DNA of 7,643 nucleotides, from assembly GCA_018700655.1 (NCBI GenBank), contig JABIUG010000405.1:1-7643 (forward strand), in the 5' to 3' direction. The translations under genes and the position numbers were made by a program. The notes below the pieces were generated by a model. It ran no database searches and was not told where the DNA came from. It was given only the letters and a program-made list of their open reading frames with translations. The stretch is from Rhodospirillaceae bacterium (lineage in GTDB: Bacteria > Pseudomonadota > Alphaproteobacteria > SP197). Positions 5,582 to 7,643 of this stretch are shown here, in pieces (position 1 is the first letter of the stretch; each line of letters opens with the position of its first letter).

Positions 5582-7035
5582 TAGCCGGCGAGTTTCTTGC
5601 GCAGGATCTCGTTGACCGCCTTGGGATTGGCCTTGCCGCCCGAGGCCTTCATGACCTGGCCGATGAAGAACCCGAAGAGTTTGTCCTTGCCGCCACGGTA
5701 CTCGGCAACCTTCTCGGTTTCGCGCGCCATGACCTCGTCGATCACGGACTCGATCGCGCCGGTATCGGTGACCTGCTTGAGGCCCTTCTCTTCGACGATC
5801 ACGGCGGCTGCCTTTCCGGTTTCGAACATCTCGCTGAAGACGTCCTTGGCAATGCGCGCCGAGATCGTGTCGTCGGTGATGAGGTCGATCAGCTCACCCA
5901 TCGCGTCAGCGCTCACGGGGCTGTCTTCGACGCCCTTGCCCGCCTTGTTGAGCTGGCCGAAGAGTTCGGAGATTACCCAGTTGGCCGCCAGTTTCTTGTC
6001 ACGGCCTTCGGCGACGACTTCGTAGAAATCGGCGTTTTCCTTCTCGGCCACGAGCACGCTGGCGTCATAGGCAGGGAGGCCGAATTCCGCCATGAACCGT
6101 TCCTGCTTGGCAGCGGGGAGTTCGGGCATGGTAGCCGCGATTCCGTCGACCCAATCCTGCTCGAAACGCAGGGGCAACAGATCGGGATCGGGGAAATAGC
6201 GATAGTCGTGCGCCTCTTCCTTGCTGCGCATACTGCGCGTCTCGTTCTTGGCGACGTCGAACAGGCGGGTCTGCTGTTCAATCGATCCACCGGCCTCCAG
6301 AACATCGATCTGCCGGTTCGCCTCGAACTCGATCGCGCGCTGCATGTAACGCACGGAGTTGAGGTTCTTGATCTCGCAACGGGTGCCGAATTCCTCACCG
6401 GCCTTGCGTACGGAAACGTTGGCATCCACGCGCATCGAACCTTCCTGCATGTTGCCATCGCAGGTCTCGGCGTAACGCACGATGGTGCGCAGCTTGCGCA
6501 CGTAGTCGGCAGCTTCCTCGGGCGAGCGCATATCAGGATCAGAGACGATCTCCATCAGGCCGACACCGGACCGGTTGAGATCGACATAGGAACTGTCGGG
6601 CGCCTGATCGTGCAGGCTCTTGCCCGCATCCTGTTCGACATGCACGCGCTCCACACCAATCCGCTTGGTGCCGCCGTCTTCGAGGTCGACATCGATATAG
6701 CCGCCGGTGACGACCGGCTGCTTGAACTGCGAAATCTGATAACCCTGCGGCAGGTCGGGATAAAAGTAGTTCTTGCGGTCGAACACCGAGGTCAGATTGA
6801 TCCGGCCGTTGATCGCCAGGCCGGTTTTCACCGCCTGTTCGATGCAGGTCATGTTGATCACCGGCAGCATGCCCGGCATGCCGGCATCAACCGGCGAAAC
6901 CTGGTTGTTGGGCTCGGCGCCGAACTCGGTCGAGGCACCAGAAAACAGCTTCGATTTCGAAATGATCTGGGCGTGGACCTCAAGCCCGATCACGTATTCC
7001 CAGGTGCCCGTGGCGCCTTCAAGCGTGGTTCCCAT
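5581..7035 (-). CDS. gatB: Asp-tRNA(Asn)/Glu-tRNA(Gln) amidotransferase subunit B
   Basis: GatB binds misacylated Glu-tRNA(Gln) or Asp-tRNA(Asn) and, with ammonia channelled from GatA, converts the attached Glu or Asp to Gln or Asn, using ATP, in the cytosol. The 484 residues show GLEVHAQ (17-23), RKNYFYPDLPQGYQISQF (87-104), DLNRSGVGLMEIVSDPDMRS (152-171), CDGNMQEGSMRVDANVSVR (192-210), TRCEIKNLNSVRYMQRA (218-234) and the cradle-ending SKEEAHDYRYFPDPDLLPL (271-289). A helical and YqeY-type tail ending ASGGKANPKAVNEILRKKL (464-482) follows. All are standard and the length is typical. I chose the ATG at 7035: GGAGG lies ten bases upstream, whereas the in-frame TTG at 7041 would leave only four. 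It starts two bases after the gatA stop, so the two are one operon, and its own stop overlaps the next start by one base. Confidence 0.97.
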   Translation of the reverse strand: MGTTLEGATGTWEYVIGLEVHAQIISKSKLFSGASTEFGAEPNNQVSPVDAGMPGMLPVINMTCIEQAVKTGLAINGRINLTSVFDRKNYFYPDLPQGYQISQFKQPVVTGGYIDVDLEDGGTKRIGVERVHVEQDAGKSLHDQAPDSSYVDLNRSGVGLMEIVSDPDMRSPEEAADYVRKLRTIVRYAETCDGNMQEGSMRVDANVSVRKAGEEFGTRCEIKNLNSVRYMQRAIEFEANRQIDVLEAGGSIEQQTRLFDVAKNETRSMRSKEEAHDYRYFPDPDLLPLRFEQDWVDGIAATMPELPAAKQERFMAEFGLPAYDASVLVAEKENADFYEVVAEGRDKKLAANWVISELFGQLNKAGKGVEDSPVSADAMGELIDLITDDTISARIAKDVFSEMFETGKAAAVIVEEKGLKQVTDTGAIESVIDEVMARETEKVAEYRGGKDKLFGFFIGQVMKASGGKANPKAVNEILRKKLAG

Positions 7036-7037
7036 GA

Positions 7038-7643
7038 TCAATATCCCTCCGGACGGGCATCAAATGCAGCAGCCTCTTCCAGCGCCCGGCCGACGCGCAG
7101 AACGGTTGCTTCGTCGAACGCCTTGCCGACGACCTGCAGGCCCAACGGCAGACCATCAGCGGTGAGCCCCGCCGGCACCGAAATACCCGGCAGGCCGGCA
7201 AGGCTGACCGGCACGGTGAAGACATCGTTGAGATACATCGCGACGGGATCGGTCGGTGGATCATCGGCACTGAACGCGGCGGACGGCGTCGCTGGCGTCA
7301 GGATTGCATCAACCGTGTCCCAGGCATTGCGGAAGTCATCTGCAATCCGGGTGCGGACCTTCTGGGCTTTCAGGTAATAGGCATCGTAGTAGCCGGCAGA
7401 AAGCACATAGGTTCCGATCAGAATGCGGCGTTTGACTTCGGCACCAAAACCCTGCGAACGAGTCTGCTCATACATTTCGGTCAGGTCATCACTATCGATG
7501 CGCAGGCCGAACTTCACCCCATCGTAGCGCGCAAGGTTGGACGACGCCTCGGCAGGCGCGACAACGTAGTAGGTCGGCAGCGCATACTTGGTGTGCGGCA
7601 GGCTGATCTCGACCGTCCTGGCGCCCTGCTCTTCAAGCCAGCG
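7038..7643 (-). CDS. gatA: Asp-tRNA(Asn)/Glu-tRNA(Gln) amidotransferase subunit A, C-terminal part (runs off window)
   Basis: The last 201 residues of GatA are present; the frame is open to the window edge, and the amidase Ser-cisSer-Lys triad lies outside. GatA hydrolyses glutamine to supply ammonia to GatB. The fragment carries the family signatures YYVVAPAEASSNLARYDGVK (25-44), GFGAEVKRRILIGTYVLSAG (65-84) and MYLNDVFTVPVSLAGLPGIS (136-155), with GLPLGLQVVGKAFDEATVLR near the end. By distance from the C-terminus, Arg73 and Asp140 appear to correspond to the glutamine-binding Arg and Asp of Staphylococcus aureus GatA; that mapping is inference. The stop TGA (7040-7038) is followed after two bases by the gatB ATG, so gatA and gatB are tightly linked. 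gatC would be expected farther upstream, outside the window. Confidence 0.97.
   Translation of the reverse strand, partial: RWLEEQGARTVEISLPHTKYALPTYYVVAPAEASSNLARYDGVKFGLRIDSDDLTEMYEQTRSQGFGAEVKRRILIGTYVLSAGYYDAYYLKAQKVRTRIADDFRNAWDTVDAILTPATPSAAFSADDPPTDPVAMYLNDVFTVPVSLAGLPGISVPAGLTADGLPLGLQVVGKAFDEATVLRVGRALEEAAAFDARPEGY
7046..7050 (-). promoter_or_regulatory. Ribosome binding site of gatB
   Basis: GGAGG on the minus strand lies inside the last codons of gatA. It is ten bases before the ATG at 7035 and four before the TTG at 7041. The spacing favours the ATG start and shows that gatB initiation occurs within the gatA 3' end. Confidence 0.6.

Noticed and set aside
7036..7041. Upstream TTG start for gatB overlapping the gatA stop
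   Set aside because: It leaves only four bases after the GGAGG site, whereas the ATG at 7035 is properly spaced and gives the usual GatB N-terminus.
5479..7377. 632-residue plus-strand ORF opposite gatB
   Set aside because: It lies antisense to gatB and parts of its neighbours, which are unmistakable; long antisense frames are expected from high-GC codon bias.
1..7643. CRISPR array, phage genes, toxin-antitoxin or defence system
   Set aside because: No spaced direct repeats were seen, and no recognisable Cas, phage structural, toxin or defence proteins on either strand.

Overview
The window looks like ordinary chromosome from a high-GC proteobacterium, most likely an alphaproteobacterium. 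This is inferred from base composition (a sampled 60-base line inside gatB, 6001-6060, is 60% G+C), from the use of GatCAB transamidation, and from the general look of the rhomboid, GST and GatB proteins. No species call is possible. Almost everything is on the minus strand. The one real gene on the plus strand is a small lipoprotein gene of different base composition.

Left edge (1-523): the 5' end of an IS3-family transposase gene (orfA) runs off the window. Its probable insertion-sequence terminus lies near base 161. About 270 bases of unassigned sequence follow, then a complete tRNA-Ser(GCT) gene with a good promoter and a weak candidate terminator.

Middle left (606-2526): a minus-strand run reads, in transcription order, rhomboid intramembrane protease, YfcG-like glutathione S-transferase (apparently with a TTG start), then a small VOC/glyoxalase-fold protein. 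Gaps are short (23 and 76 bases), so they are probably one transcript. The 76-base gap could encode a 27-residue peptide that overlaps the stop of one neighbour and the start of the other.

Middle (2527-3294): a plus-strand lipoprotein with a clear lipobox, an unassigned conserved-looking core and a long Ser/Thr/Asp/Glu-rich tail. It is visibly AT-richer than its surroundings and converges on the next gene with one base between the stop codons.

Right half (3296-7643): a minus-strand operon gatA (3' part only), gatB, and then, overlapping the gatB stop codon by one base, a single 761-codon gene holding two complete, tandem Cys/Met-metabolism PLP enzyme domains. GatA and GatB belong to the amidotransferase that makes correctly charged Gln-tRNA(Gln) and/or Asn-tRNA(Asn). 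The fused double PLP enzyme is the most unusual object in the window. Each half keeps its own PLP lysine and PLP-binding aspartate, and no stop codon is present near the junction in any of the three frames on that strand, so it reads as a genuine fusion of a duplicated gene and not an easily explained sequencing slip.
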